From NCBI RefSeq assembly GCF_014198245.1, contig NZ_JACIHE010000001.1:806001-870000 (forward strand): a stretch of 64,000 nt of DNA, read 5' to 3'. Positions 1 to 8,232 of the stretch are shown one piece after another; position 1 is the stretch's first letter; each line of letters begins with the position of its first letter. Under the pieces are notes generated by a model. That model saw nothing but the letters and a program-made list of their open reading frames with translations, was not told the origin of the DNA and did not search any database. Made by a program: the position numbers and the translations under genes. Source of the stretch: Bradyrhizobium sp. cir1. GTDB taxonomy: Bacteria > Pseudomonadota > Alphaproteobacteria > Rhizobiales > Xanthobacteraceae.

Positions 1-132
1 CAGGCTATCGTGCAGGTTATCCTGGCGAGGAGCGATGCCAGCGGCTTGCTCGAAGGTCTGCGGGTCTCGTTCGCCGGAACCAGGCTCGTCTATTGGACGA
101 CGCCGGTTGCGGAATTCGGCAGGATCGATTGA
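1..132 (+). CDS. Possible C-terminal end of a gene cut by the window start
   Basis: Frame 1 is open from the first base and gives 43 residues ending FGRID, with a TGA at 130-132. The third codon positions are mostly G or C, as in neighbouring genes. It would converge on the terC-like gene, whose stop codon lies 7 bases further on. No domain can be recognised in so short a piece and the function is unknown. The weakness is that a high-GC genome gives many chance open frames; only the sequence to the left of the window would settle it. Confidence 0.35.
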   Translation, partial: QAIVQVILARSDASGLLEGLRVSFAGTRLVYWTTPVAEFGRID

Positions 133-138
133 ACCAGC

Positions 139-999
139 CTATTCCGCCGACGCCTTGGCGTGCTGCTCGGAGGATTCGAGCGCGGCCTGGCTCAGGCTGC
201 GCCGGCGCCAGATGCTGCCGACGACCAGCACGACGACGACGCCGAGCGCTGCGCAGAAATATTCGCCACCTGCCCCGCCATGGGCGAATTGCGGCGGGAT
301 GCGGAACGTGCCGAGGATCGAATCCAAGGAGGCGCCGAGCGGGCCGTCGAACAGCGTGTGCAGCCTCGGCGCGATGCCGGGATCGGTCGCGATCACCTCG
401 CCCGCGATCCAGCCGAGCAGCGCGGCACCGGCCCACACCAGCACCGGCAGCTTAGCGAGCAGCGCCATGATCAGGGCCGCGCCGGCGACGATCAGCGGCA
501 CGCTGATGGCAAGGCCGAGGATCAGCAGCGGCACGCTGCCATTGGCTGCAGCCGCGACCGCGATGACGTTGTCGAGACTCATGACGATGTCGGCGACGAC
601 GACGATCTGCACCGCCTGCCACAGATGCGAGGCGGACTCGACGTCGTCCTCGTCCTCGTTTTCCGGCACCAGCAGTTTGGCCGCGATCACGATCAGCGCG
701 AGACCGCCGACGAGCTTGAGGTACGGCAGCTCCATCAGGCTCGCGACGATGCCGGTGAAGATGATCCGCAGGATCACCGCCGCGCCGGCACCGAAGATCA
801 TGCCCCACAGCCGGTGCCGCGGCTTCAGGCCGCGGCAGGCAAGCGCGATCACCAGCGCGTTGTCGCCGGACAAAAGGATGTTGATCCAGATGATCTTGCC
901 GACCGCAATCCAGAAGGTCGGTTCGGCCATCTCATTGCGGAACTGGGTGAAGAATGCCCCGATCGTAGCGGGATCGAAGATCTGCCAGAGCCAGTTCAC
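139..999 (-). CDS. TerC family integral membrane protein
   Basis: This 286-residue polytopic membrane protein belongs to the TerC family, which is linked to metal-ion (often manganese) efflux and tellurite resistance. Two conserved acidic membrane motifs are visible, SGDN at residues 44-47 and SLDN at 141-144, each in a hydrophobic helix. These Asp/Asn pairs are the family's likely ion-binding sites. A strongly acidic loop (about 113-120) lies between the two halves. The start is GTG at 997-999, preceded by the purine-rich GAAAGGA. The C-terminus ends in a charged cytoplasmic tail. The substrate cannot be told from sequence. It stands alone, with ndk upstream on the same strand. Confidence 0.9.
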   Translation of the reverse strand: MNWLWQIFDPATIGAFFTQFRNEMAEPTFWIAVGKIIWINILLSGDNALVIALACRGLKPRHRLWGMIFGAGAAVILRIIFTGIVASLMELPYLKLVGGLALIVIAAKLLVPENEDEDDVESASHLWQAVQIVVVADIVMSLDNVIAVAAAANGSVPLLILGLAISVPLIVAGAALIMALLAKLPVLVWAGAALLGWIAGEVIATDPGIAPRLHTLFDGPLGASLDSILGTFRIPPQFAHGGAGGEYFCAALGVVVVLVVGSIWRRRSLSQAALESSEQHAKASAE

Positions 1000-1043
1000 A
1001 ATAAATCCTTTCGCCCCGTCGTCTTAACTTGCCGGCTGATCGA

Positions 1044-1466
1044 TCAGCCGACGATCTCGTTGCCCGAGAAGAACTGCGCGATCTCGATCGCGGCGGTCTC
1101 CGGCGCATCCGAGCCGTGTGCGGAATTCTCGCCGATCGACTTTGCGTAGAGCTTGCGGATGGTGCCCTCCGCCGCCTTGGACGGATCGGTCGCACCCATG
1201 GCGTCGCGATACTTGGCGATGGCGTTCTCGGCTTCCAGGACCTGGACGACGACCGGGCCCGAGGTCATGAACTCGACGAGCTCGCCGAAGAACGGGCGGG
1301 CCTTGTGGACGGCATAGAAGGTCTCGGCCTGTTCCTTGGTCATGCGGATGCGCTTCTGCGCGACGATGCGCAGGCCCGCCTTTTCGATCACGGCGTTGAC
1401 CGCACCGGTCAGGTTACGCGCGGTCGCATCGGGCTTGATGATCGAGAAAGTGCGTTCGATGGCCAT
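1044..1466 (-). CDS. ndk: Nucleoside diphosphate kinase
   Basis: A cytosolic enzyme of 140 residues that transfers the gamma-phosphate from ATP to nucleoside diphosphates through a phospho-histidine, balancing NTP and dNTP pools. The length is normal for the family. The active-site motif NSAHGSD puts the nucleophile at His117, and the N-terminal [14 protein letters not shown] is typical. An upstream in-frame ATG would add 24 residues of low-quality sequence; the start at 1464-1466 is chosen because the family always begins here. It is monocistronic by position: the next minus-strand gene (TerC family) begins 45 bases beyond its stop. Confidence 0.97.
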   Translation of the reverse strand: MAIERTFSIIKPDATARNLTGAVNAVIEKAGLRIVAQKRIRMTKEQAETFYAVHKARPFFGELVEFMTSGPVVVQVLEAENAIAKYRDAMGATDPSKAAEGTIRKLYAKSIGENSAHGSDAPETAAIEIAQFFSGNEIVG

Positions 1467-1779
1467 AATCTTGTCCTTGGGAAGAAAGCGGTGGTTCGGA
1501 GTTGCGGGGCTTATATCGGCGCCTTTGCCGGACGGCAAGCGACCGCCAAAACCCCTCTCACGGGCGCTTCGCCGCAGGGCTGCCCAATGGGATTTAGGGA
1601 TGGATTACCGAGATTTCACCCAGATGAACCGAATCTGAAGCCCCCATTCAGGGTTTGGTTCAGCCTCGCCGGCGTAAGGTCGGGTCTATCGAAACCAAAG
1701 CCTTTTCAACAGGCGGAACGTTTCGGCGGCCTTTCCATCGACGCGATAGCCCCGCGCCGGCAGTTCTGAGGAGATCACC

Positions 1780-2031
1780 ATGTTGAGGAAACTTTCGCTT
1801 GCCGCCGTCGCCGCGGTCGCGCTGGGTGCCGCGCTGGCACCGACCTCGGCCTCCGCGCACTGGCATGGCGGCGGCTGGGGCTGGCACGGCGGCGGCTGGC
1901 ACCACGGCTATGGCTGGGGTGGCCCGCGCTTCTATGCTCCCGTCTCCTACGGCTATGGCGGCTGCTATGTGCGCCGGCTGGTCCCGACCCCCTGGGGACC
2001 CCGCTGGCGGCTGATCAACCGCTGCTACTGA
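1780..2031 (+). CDS. Small secreted Gly/Trp/His-rich protein
   Basis: An 83-residue protein with a clear Sec signal peptide (hydrophobic residues about 5-22, cleavage near ASA-HW). A low-complexity stretch rich in Gly, Trp and His follows (about 27-50), then a more ordinary C-terminus with two cysteines (one in GGCYVRR, one in NRCY at the end). The ribosome-binding site GAGGAGAT is 7-8 bases before the ATG. Similar short proteins are common in Bradyrhizobiaceae and are usually left as hypothetical. The His/Trp-rich part could bind metal, but that is a guess. The transcript ends at the strong hairpin at 2096-2132. Confidence 0.75.
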   Translation: MLRKLSLAAVAAVALGAALAPTSASAHWHGGGWGWHGGGWHHGYGWGGPRFYAPVSYGYGGCYVRRLVPTPWGPRWRLINRCY

Positions 2032-2095
2032 GCCCGACAGCACCTTTCCCAAGCACCTTCCAAAGGTACCTAAGCCCCCCAAGGTACCTCCTAGA

Positions 2096-2132
2096 GAGGC
2101 CCCGGTGATCCCCCCGCCGGGGCCTCATTTTT
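2096..2132 (+). terminator. Rho-independent terminator after the Gly/Trp-rich gene
   Basis: A perfect 10-bp stem (GAGGCCCCGG at 2096-2105 with CCGGGGCCTC at 2117-2126) encloses an 11-base loop and is followed by ATTTTT. It lies 65 bases after the stop codon of the small secreted protein. A 9-base direct repeat, AAGGTACCT, occurs twice just upstream (2063-2071 and 2081-2089). Confidence 0.85.
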
Positions 2133-2225
2133 GGGCAGCCACGGCGAATTCATACAATTCTTGCTAGAGCGCCGGACATCCCCCAGGAATGGCGAAACCA
2201 TTCGGGGGGTCAATGACTTGGTACC

Positions 2226-2429
2226 ATGTCGTTACTCTGCAACATGGAACCCGTCATGAATGGCCGTCTCGCCAATGACAGCGAACAGATCGACCGGCGC
2301 ACCAGCCGTGCGATCTGCGATGCCGTGGGCGAACGGCTCCAGCAGAGCCTGCGGCCCGAACCCCGCTTGCCGACGCATCTCGAGCAGCTTCTGGACGAGC
2401 TGAAGCGACGCGAGCGCGAGGCGCACTGA
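2226..2429 (+). CDS. Small NepR-like hypothetical protein
   Basis: Up to 67 residues, highly charged, with no signal or membrane segment. Other in-frame ATGs at residues 7 and 11 could be the true start. The core (about 29-60: an AVGERLQ-type helix, then LPTHLEQLLDEL) has the two-helix pattern of NepR anti-sigma factors of the alphaproteobacterial general stress response. The identity is too weak to assert, and no phyR or ecfG gene lies nearby. It ends 107 bases before the ABC-F gene, with a palindromic repeat between them. It may be an unrelated small DNA- or protein-binding protein. Confidence 0.55.
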   Translation: MSLLCNMEPVMNGRLANDSEQIDRRTSRAICDAVGERLQQSLRPEPRLPTHLEQLLDELKRREREAH

Positions 2430-2485
2430 GCATGATCCGGAAAAGTGCAAAGCGGTTTTCCGGAAAGATCATACTCAAACAATAA
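2430..2485. repeat. Bradyrhizobium-type palindromic repeat, copy A
   Basis: The copy starts GCATGATCCGGAAAAGTG and continues with AGCGGTTTTCCGGAAAGATCAT and CAAACAATA. TCCGGAAAA and TTTTCCGGA form the stem of a hairpin. Near-identical copies lie at 23756 and 37195. It starts directly after the stop codon of the small NepR-like gene. Confidence 0.85.
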
Positions 2486-2536
2486 TCTGACGGAAAAACG
2501 AGTTGCGTTCGACGCGCCTTGCGGTGACAAGGCCGC

Positions 2537-4396
2537 ATGCTCTCCATAACCGACCTCTCCATCCGCCTCGCCGGACGCCTTTTGATTGACCAGAGTTCCG
2601 TGCAGGTCACACCCGGATCGCGCGTCGGCCTGGTCGGGCGCAATGGCACCGGCAAGTCGACCCTGTTCAAGGTGATCCGGGGTGAGCTGGCGGCCGAGCA
2701 CGGCACGGTGACGCTGCCGCCGCGCTGGCGCGTCGGCAGCCTGGCGCAGGAGGCCCCGAATGGCCCCGAAAGCCTGATCACGGTCGTGCTCAAGGCCGAC
2801 CTCGAGCGCGACGCGCTGCTCGCGGAGGCCGAGCACGCGACCGATCCGCACCGGATCGCGGAGATCCAGACCCGGCTCGTCGACATCGACGCACACTCGG
2901 CGCCCGCACGCGCGGCTGCGATCCTCTCCGGCCTCGGCTTTTCCGCCGCCGATCAGCTCCGTCCCTGCGCCGAATTCTCCGGCGGCTGGCGCATGCGCGT
3001 CGCGCTCGCCGCGACGCTGTTTGCCGCCCCCGATCTGTTGCTGCTCGACGAGCCCACCAACTATCTCGACCTCGAAGGCACGCTGTGGCTGGAGGATCAC
3101 CTCGCGCATTATCCGCGCACGGTGATCGTCATCAGCCACGACCGCGACCTCCTGGAAAGCTCGGTCGACCAGATCCTGCACCTGGAGCGCGGCAAGCTCA
3201 CGCTCTACAAGGGCACCTACTCCTCCTTCGAGGAGCAGCGCGCCGCGCGCGAGCTGCTCGATGCCAAGGCGGTCAAGCGCCAGGAGGCCGAGCGCGCCCG
3301 CCTGCAGGCCTTCGTCGACCGTTTCAAGGCCAAGGCCTCGAAGGCCCGCCAGGCGCAATCGCGCGTGAAGATGCTGGAGCGGCTGAAGCCGATCACGGCG
3401 CTGGTCACCGAGGACGTGCGCGAGATCAGCTTCCCCGCGCCGGAGAAGATCCTGTCGCCGCCGATCATCGCCGTCGACAACGCCTCGGTCGGCTACGATC
3501 CGGCGAGCCCCGTGCTTAGCCGCGTCACCTTGCGCATCGACAATGACGACCGCATCGCGCTGCTGGGGGCCAACGGCAACGGCAAGTCGACGCTGGTCAA
3601 GCTGCTCGCCGGGCGCCTGGCGCCCTTCTCGGGCAAGGTGACGCGCGCCGACAAGCTGTCGATCGCCTATTTCGCGCAGCACCAGCTCGACGAATTGAAC
3701 GAGGACGCCTCCGCCTACGACCACGTCCGCAAGCTGATGGGCGATGCGCCCGAAGCAAAAGTGCGGGCGCGCGCCGGCGCGATCGGCTTCTCCGGCAAGG
3801 CCGCCGACACCAAGGCCGGCAAATTGTCCGGCGGCGAGAAGGCGCGGCTGCTCCTGGGCCTTGCGACCTTCTTCGGCCCCAACATGATCATCCTGGACGA
3901 GCCCACCAACCATCTCGACATCGACAGCCGCGGCGCGCTCGCGGAGGCCATCAACGAATTCCCCGGCGCGGTGATCATGGTCTCGCACGACCGCTATCTG
4001 ATCGAGGCCTGCGCCGACCGGCTCTGGATCGTCGCCGACCGCACCGTCACCAATTACGACGGCGACCTCGACGAATACCGCCGCCTGGTGCTGTCGGCGC
4101 GCAACGCGGAAGCGCCGCGCGAGCGCAGTGCGCCGAGCGAAAAGCCGCAGCGCCCGAAGTCGGACAATCGCGGCTCGCTGAAGAAGCGCATTGCGGAAGC
4201 CGAGAGCGAGATCGCCCGCGTCAGCGAGATCATCGCCAAGATCGACACGGCGCTGGCCCTGCCCGACATCTTTACGCGCGATCCCAAGCAGGCCGCGCAA
4301 CTGTCGAAAGCGCGCGCCAATGCCGCCGACGCGCTGGCGCGCGCGGAGGAGCAATGGCTCGAGGCAAGCGCGCAGTTCGACGAGGCGGCGGGGTAG
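2537..4396 (+). CDS. ABC-F family ATP-binding protein (Uup/YheS-like)
   Basis: A soluble 619-residue protein with two ABC ATPase domains on one chain and no membrane domain, as in ABC-F translation factors that act at the ribosomal E site. Walker A motifs are GRNGTGKST (about 34-42) and GANGNGKST (about 344-352). Signature motifs are SGGWRMRVALA (about 148) and LSGGEKARLLL (about 430). Each half has LLLDEPTN- or IILDEPTN-type Walker B sequence. The charged linker between them (about 240-300) matches the P-site tRNA-interaction motif. The C-terminus is a helical, coiled-coil-like tail. The exact ABC-F subgroup cannot be fixed here, and there is no sign that it is an antibiotic-resistance type. 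Confidence 0.93.
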   Translation: MLSITDLSIRLAGRLLIDQSSVQVTPGSRVGLVGRNGTGKSTLFKVIRGELAAEHGTVTLPPRWRVGSLAQEAPNGPESLITVVLKADLERDALLAEAEHATDPHRIAEIQTRLVDIDAHSAPARAAAILSGLGFSAADQLRPCAEFSGGWRMRVALAATLFAAPDLLLLDEPTNYLDLEGTLWLEDHLAHYPRTVIVISHDRDLLESSVDQILHLERGKLTLYKGTYSSFEEQRAARELLDAKAVKRQEAERARLQAFVDRFKAKASKARQAQSRVKMLERLKPITALVTEDVREISFPAPEKILSPPIIAVDNASVGYDPASPVLSRVTLRIDNDDRIALLGANGNGKSTLVKLLAGRLAPFSGKVTRADKLSIAYFAQHQLDELNEDASAYDHVRKLMGDAPEAKVRARAGAIGFSGKAADTKAGKLSGGEKARLLLGLATFFGPNMIILDEPTNHLDIDSRGALAEAINEFPGAVIMVSHDRYLIEACADRLWIVADRTVTNYDGDLDEYRRLVLSARNAEAPRERSAPSEKPQRPKSDNRGSLKKRIAEAESEIARVSEIIAKIDTALALPDIFTRDPKQAAQLSKARANAADALARAEEQWLEASAQFDEAAG

Positions 4397-4411
4397 ATTC
4401 AAAACCTCGAA

Positions 4412-4429
4412 ACAACCCCATGCACAGTA
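4412..4429. repeat. Short repeated motif, copy 1 (ACAACCCCATGCACAGTA)
   Basis: This 18-base string occurs again exactly at 52798-52815, both times in intergenic DNA after TCGAA plus extra A residues. Here it lies in the 82-base gap between the convergent ABC-F and tctC-like genes. I recall the same motif as a dispersed element in Bradyrhizobium genomes. Confidence 0.7.
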
Positions 4430-4478
4430 CAGGTAATAAATCACCTAGCCGCAAGTTACTGAATGGCATGATCTTTAT

Positions 4479-5444
4479 TCAATCCGCATATTGCCCTGCC
4501 GCCTTGATGATCGGCGCCCAGCGATCGACCTCGCTGGTCAGCATCGCAGCCAGCGCCTCCGGCGTCGCCTTGTCCTGCGGGACCGGCTCGGTGTTGATGT
4601 CGTTGAACCGGGCGATCAATGTAGGATCCCTCAGCGCGGCCTGAAGCGCCGCCGTCAGCTTCTGAACGACCGCGGGCGGCGTGCCCTTGGGAGCATAGAG
4701 GCCGTGCCAGACGCCGAGCTCGAAACCCTTGAGGCCGGCCTCGTCAGCGGTCGGCAGATCAGGCAGGCTCTTCAGCCGCTCCTTGGTGGTGATCGCATAG
4801 GCCTTGACCTGCTTGGCCGTGATCGGGCCGGTCGTGTTCGTCGCCTGGTCGCAGGTGAGATCGATCTGCTTGCCGAGCAGATCGTTCATGATCGGACCGT
4901 TGCCCTTGTAGGGCACGGTGGTGAGCTGCTTCTGGATCGCCGTCATGAACAGCATGCCGCAGAGATGCGATGCCGCCCCTAACCCGGCATTGGCGTAAGT
5001 CAGCTTGTCACCCTGCTGCTGGGCGTAGGCGACCAGTTCCTTGAGCGTATCGGCCGGGAAATCCGGACGCGCGATGATGGTCATCGGCGCATTGGTCACA
5101 AGCCCGATCGGCGCAAAGGCCGTCTTCGTGTCGTAGCTCAGATTGCGGTACAGCGTGGCTGCGGTCGAAATGCCGACGTGATGGACCAGCAGCGTGTAGC
5201 CGTCCGGCTGGGCACGCGCGGCGCGGGTGGTGCCGATCGTGCCGCCGGCGCCGGTCGCGTTCTCGACGATGATCTGCTGGCCGAGCGATTTCCCCATGGC
5301 CGCCGCGGTCAGGCGCGCGATGGTATCCGTCGGTCCGCCCGCGGCGTACGGCACCAGCACGGTGATGGGCCGCGACGGATAGTCCTGGGCAACCGCCGAG
5401 CCGAGCGACAAGAACAGAGCCGATACGATCGTGACAAAACGCAT
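4479..5444 (-). CDS. TctC-type periplasmic solute-binding protein (Bug family)
   Basis: A 321-residue secreted receptor of the Bug/TctC family, which binds tricarboxylates and other organic acids for TctAB transporters. A signal peptide is visible (about 1-19, ending AVAQ). The mature protein starts with the family motif RPITVLVPYAAGGPTD, followed by the conserved GAGGTIGTTRAARAQPDGYT region. The start ATG at 5442-5444 has a good ribosome-binding site (GGAGGG). No tctA or tctB gene lies in the window, so it is an orphan receptor, which is frequent in this family. The ligand is unknown. Confidence 0.9.
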   Translation of the reverse strand: MRFVTIVSALFLSLGSAVAQDYPSRPITVLVPYAAGGPTDTIARLTAAAMGKSLGQQIIVENATGAGGTIGTTRAARAQPDGYTLLVHHVGISTAATLYRNLSYDTKTAFAPIGLVTNAPMTIIARPDFPADTLKELVAYAQQQGDKLTYANAGLGAASHLCGMLFMTAIQKQLTTVPYKGNGPIMNDLLGKQIDLTCDQATNTTGPITAKQVKAYAITTKERLKSLPDLPTADEAGLKGFELGVWHGLYAPKGTPPAVVQKLTAALQAALRDPTLIARFNDINTEPVPQDKATPEALAAMLTSEVDRWAPIIKAAGQYAD

Positions 5445-5630
5445 GTTCCCTCCAGATTCCTTTATCGCGCCATAAAAGCGCATCCCGGGCCGCACGGCCA
5501 TCAGGAAAGCGATTTCAGCAAAAGTGTCGCAATCACGATCATGATCGCGCCGCCCACGCGTGTCGCGATTTGCGCGAACGCCAGCGGCGGTCTCTGAGCT
5601 GCAGGCCCGCGACATGCTCTCTGGCACCGG

Positions 5631-6302
5631 TCATGCCCCGGTCGGATTGAAGACCGGGCTGGTCCGTTGGCGCGGGATGCGCACGCCGCGCGCGGTCAGG
5701 TCGCGCAACTGCACGAACATCATCGCAGTCATCAATGCGTCGTTGAAGGCATCATGCTGTCCGAGAGCCGGAATGCAGAGGTCGCGGAGCATTGCGGCGA
5801 ATGACAGATCGACCGAGGTGTTTGGCGGCGCGTCTCCGTATTTGCGGTCGTAGTAAAGTCGCGACACTTCGATGCGTTCGTTGGGCAGCTCAATTCCCAC
5901 CAGCGGCAGGATGTACTTGTTCAGCATGGCGATGTCGAAATCGACATAGTAGCCGATCAACGGGCGCGGCCCGATGAAGTGCAGAAAGCCCGGCAATACC
6001 TTCCAGACGATCGGCGCAGCTTCGACGTCGGACCGGCGCAAGTGGTGAATTCTGATCGCCTCCGCTCCGAGCTCCCTGTCGGGATGGATGATGGCTTCGA
6101 AACGCGCGCTGGTCAAAATCCGATTGCCGCGAATCTTGATGGCCGCAATGGCGACAACATCGTCCGTTCGCACGTTCAGACCGGTGGTCTCGCAGTCGAT
6201 GACCACAAACTCGTCGTCAGGCGCGCGGCCGAACATAAAGCGATAGGACTGATCACTCAGGGTTGCCTGGTGCAACAGTCGCTTGATCGCGCGAGGCAGC
6301 AT
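5631..6302 (-). CDS. DnaQ-like 3'-5' exonuclease (DEDDh)
   Basis: This 223-residue protein has an RNase T/DnaQ-type exonuclease fold. The acidic metal ligands are visible: D36 and E38 in VIDCETTGL, an Asp in the VDFDIAMLN motif (about 121-123), then H183 and D188 in QHDAFNDAL, which makes it DEDDh. It begins 2 bases after the stop codon of the cNMP/CBS/DUF294 gene, so the two are translated together. This exonuclease often accompanies, or is fused to, DUF294 proteins near acetate permeases. It is not the replicative epsilon subunit by context. The true substrate (DNA, RNA or a small nucleotide) is unknown. Confidence 0.87.
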   Translation of the reverse strand: MLPRAIKRLLHQATLSDQSYRFMFGRAPDDEFVVIDCETTGLNVRTDDVVAIAAIKIRGNRILTSARFEAIIHPDRELGAEAIRIHHLRRSDVEAAPIVWKVLPGFLHFIGPRPLIGYYVDFDIAMLNKYILPLVGIELPNERIEVSRLYYDRKYGDAPPNTSVDLSFAAMLRDLCIPALGQHDAFNDALMTAMMFVQLRDLTARGVRIPRQRTSPVFNPTGA

Positions 6303-6303
6303 T

Positions 6304-8106
6304 CTAGAACATGCCCAGCTTGAAATGATGACCGACGATCTCGCGAAACTTCTTCACCACCTGAAGTGCATCGCGCAACAGATGGCGTTCCATGCTGGAC
6401 AGGTGCGCCGGTCGCACCAGGGTCCCCGATGCGCCGGCGGACGCGGCCAGCTGCCCGTCGAGCCGAAGCATCAGCAGGAAGCGGAAGGCCTGTTTCAGGT
6501 CGCGTCCGAAGTCCGCCTGCAGCACGCCGAGCTCACATAGCCGGGAGATGCGCTTGTCGGTGGAGGTCTCGCGCAGCCCCTGCTCGAGCGCCAGGCTGCG
6601 AACCCCGTGCACGATCGGAAAGATGCCGCCTTTCTTGAGGTCAAGCGCGTCGCCCGTGCCCTCGGACGTGATCAAATTGTTGAAGAGGCCGATCGGCGTC
6701 TCGAACGCGTCAACCGCGCGGGCAAAGTGGGCCATGAACGCCTGCTCGCCCCGGGTCATATCGATCAGCGCCGTCTTGGCGTCATCCAGGAGTTGCTGAT
6801 CGCCCGCGATCGCCTGGGCATCGTAGATGATGGCCACATTCATGTGCCCGGCCTGGTTGGGAAGCACGATCCAGCGGCGCAGATCTGCGAGATATTCAGA
6901 GAGCGGCCTGGACCATGCCGGATTGCGCACCATGATATCGCCAGGACAAGGCGGAAAGCCGAAGCTCTCGAGAGCGACGAAGAACTCGTGACGGAACGCC
7001 TCGAGGATTTCACCCTGCACCGGACCGGCCAGGATAAGGCCGTTGTCCTGGTCGGTGCGTACGGTCTGCTCTCCCCGTCCCTCGCTCCCCATCACGATCA
7101 GACAGCCGCCGGCGCGCAGCTCGGCCGGCGCGATCATGTCGAACAACCGGGCCAGGAGGCGGCGGTTGAGATCGGAGACGATCTCCGCAATGACCTCCAC
7201 CTTGACGCCTTGCCGCCGCAGCACGCGCGTTTGCGTCTCGATCTCGCGCGCTGCGGTGGCAAGGTCCTGCCGGCTCGAGGCGCGATCGATGCGGCCGGCA
7301 GTGACTTGCGCGCTTCCCGCCAGGAAACCCAGCAGATCGATCTCCTCCAGAATTCCGACGAATTCCTCGTCCTCGCGCACGACAAGCCGCCGCTTGTTGT
7401 GCTTCGTCATCAGCAGGAGAGCCGAGGATACGAAATCGTCACGTCGCAGGGACACGATGTCGTAATTCGCCAGCGTGCCCACCGGCGTCTCGATCGACTG
7501 GCGCCCCAGCACCACCGCCTTGGACAGGTTCATGCCTGTCACGATGCCGATCCGCTCGCCGTCCCGGACGAACAGCGCATTGCTGTTGATCTCGCGCATC
7601 AGGTGACCTGCGGCCTCGATCGTGTCGCTGGCCGCCAGAAACACCGGCGGATGCAGGAACAATTCGCCGACCTTGGCGTGCATCAACGAGCCGTAGCGTC
7701 GCGCCTCCTCGTCGTTGGCGAGCTCGTCCAGCTTCTGGGATATCTCGCGGTAGAAGAATGCGGCAAAGCGCGGATTTGCCTTGATCAGATCGAGCGCGAC
7801 CTTCCTGGGGATCACATAGCAGAGCGTCTCGTCGCGGGCGAAGAACTGGTGGCCGCTATGATCGTGAACGAGCGCGCGACTGTCGAACGTGTCCTTGGGA
7901 CCGAGCAATGCGAGCAGATCGACCTCGCTCCGCTCCTCGACGATGCCCTTGATCACGACATAGAGCGCCTCCGCCGGAGCGTCCCGCCTGATGATCGCTT
8001 CGCCCGGGCTGAAGTAGGCGATGTCGAGCGCGGCCCGCAACGTCTCGGCCTCGTTCGGCGTCAGACGATCGAATGGCGGGTTGCTGATATCGAACGCCTT
8101 GGGCAT
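6304..8106 (-). CDS. cNMP-binding, CBS-pair and DUF294 nucleotidyltransferase-like regulator
   Basis: A cytosolic 600-residue protein. In order: a cyclic-nucleotide-binding fold (about 15-125), a CBS domain pair (about 150-270), a helical linker, a nucleotidyltransferase-like DUF294 domain with the motif GSEGRGEQTVRTDQDNGL (about 337-355), and the DUF294 C-terminal helical domain (about 450-600). The family resembles the uridylyltransferase fold of GlnD; its activity is not established. It lies between the actP pair upstream and the exonuclease directly downstream, all on one strand, and the actP-to-regulator gap is 126 bases. This suggests nucleotide-responsive control of acetate or monocarboxylate metabolism, which is inference. 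Confidence 0.9.
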   Translation of the reverse strand: MPKAFDISNPPFDRLTPNEAETLRAALDIAYFSPGEAIIRRDAPAEALYVVIKGIVEERSEVDLLALLGPKDTFDSRALVHDHSGHQFFARDETLCYVIPRKVALDLIKANPRFAAFFYREISQKLDELANDEEARRYGSLMHAKVGELFLHPPVFLAASDTIEAAGHLMREINSNALFVRDGERIGIVTGMNLSKAVVLGRQSIETPVGTLANYDIVSLRRDDFVSSALLLMTKHNKRRLVVREDEEFVGILEEIDLLGFLAGSAQVTAGRIDRASSRQDLATAAREIETQTRVLRRQGVKVEVIAEIVSDLNRRLLARLFDMIAPAELRAGGCLIVMGSEGRGEQTVRTDQDNGLILAGPVQGEILEAFRHEFFVALESFGFPPCPGDIMVRNPAWSRPLSEYLADLRRWIVLPNQAGHMNVAIIYDAQAIAGDQQLLDDAKTALIDMTRGEQAFMAHFARAVDAFETPIGLFNNLITSEGTGDALDLKKGGIFPIVHGVRSLALEQGLRETSTDKRISRLCELGVLQADFGRDLKQAFRFLLMLRLDGQLAASAGASGTLVRPAHLSSMERHLLRDALQVVKKFREIVGHHFKLGMF

Positions 8107-8232
8107 TTCGACCTTTCGAAGATGCGGGCGACCTCAGGACCCGACGATTGGCCATCGAACGCGTCGCACCGGCGGGGCCAACTGGCCCGGCCGGTGCCGA
8201 AGCGATGTCCTAGCCCCTCGTTCAGTGAGCCT

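Noticed and set aside
1715..1742. GGAAC upstream of the Gly/Trp-rich gene as an EcfG promoter
   Set aside because: No CGTT-like -10 element occurs at 16-17 bases.
2210..4444. A long antisense open frame over the ABC-F gene
   Set aside because: It is a high-GC shadow of a well-supported gene. Its ends run through intergenic repeats.
4479..5444. A complete TctABC transporter
   Set aside because: Only the binding protein is present. The neighbouring genes are unrelated.
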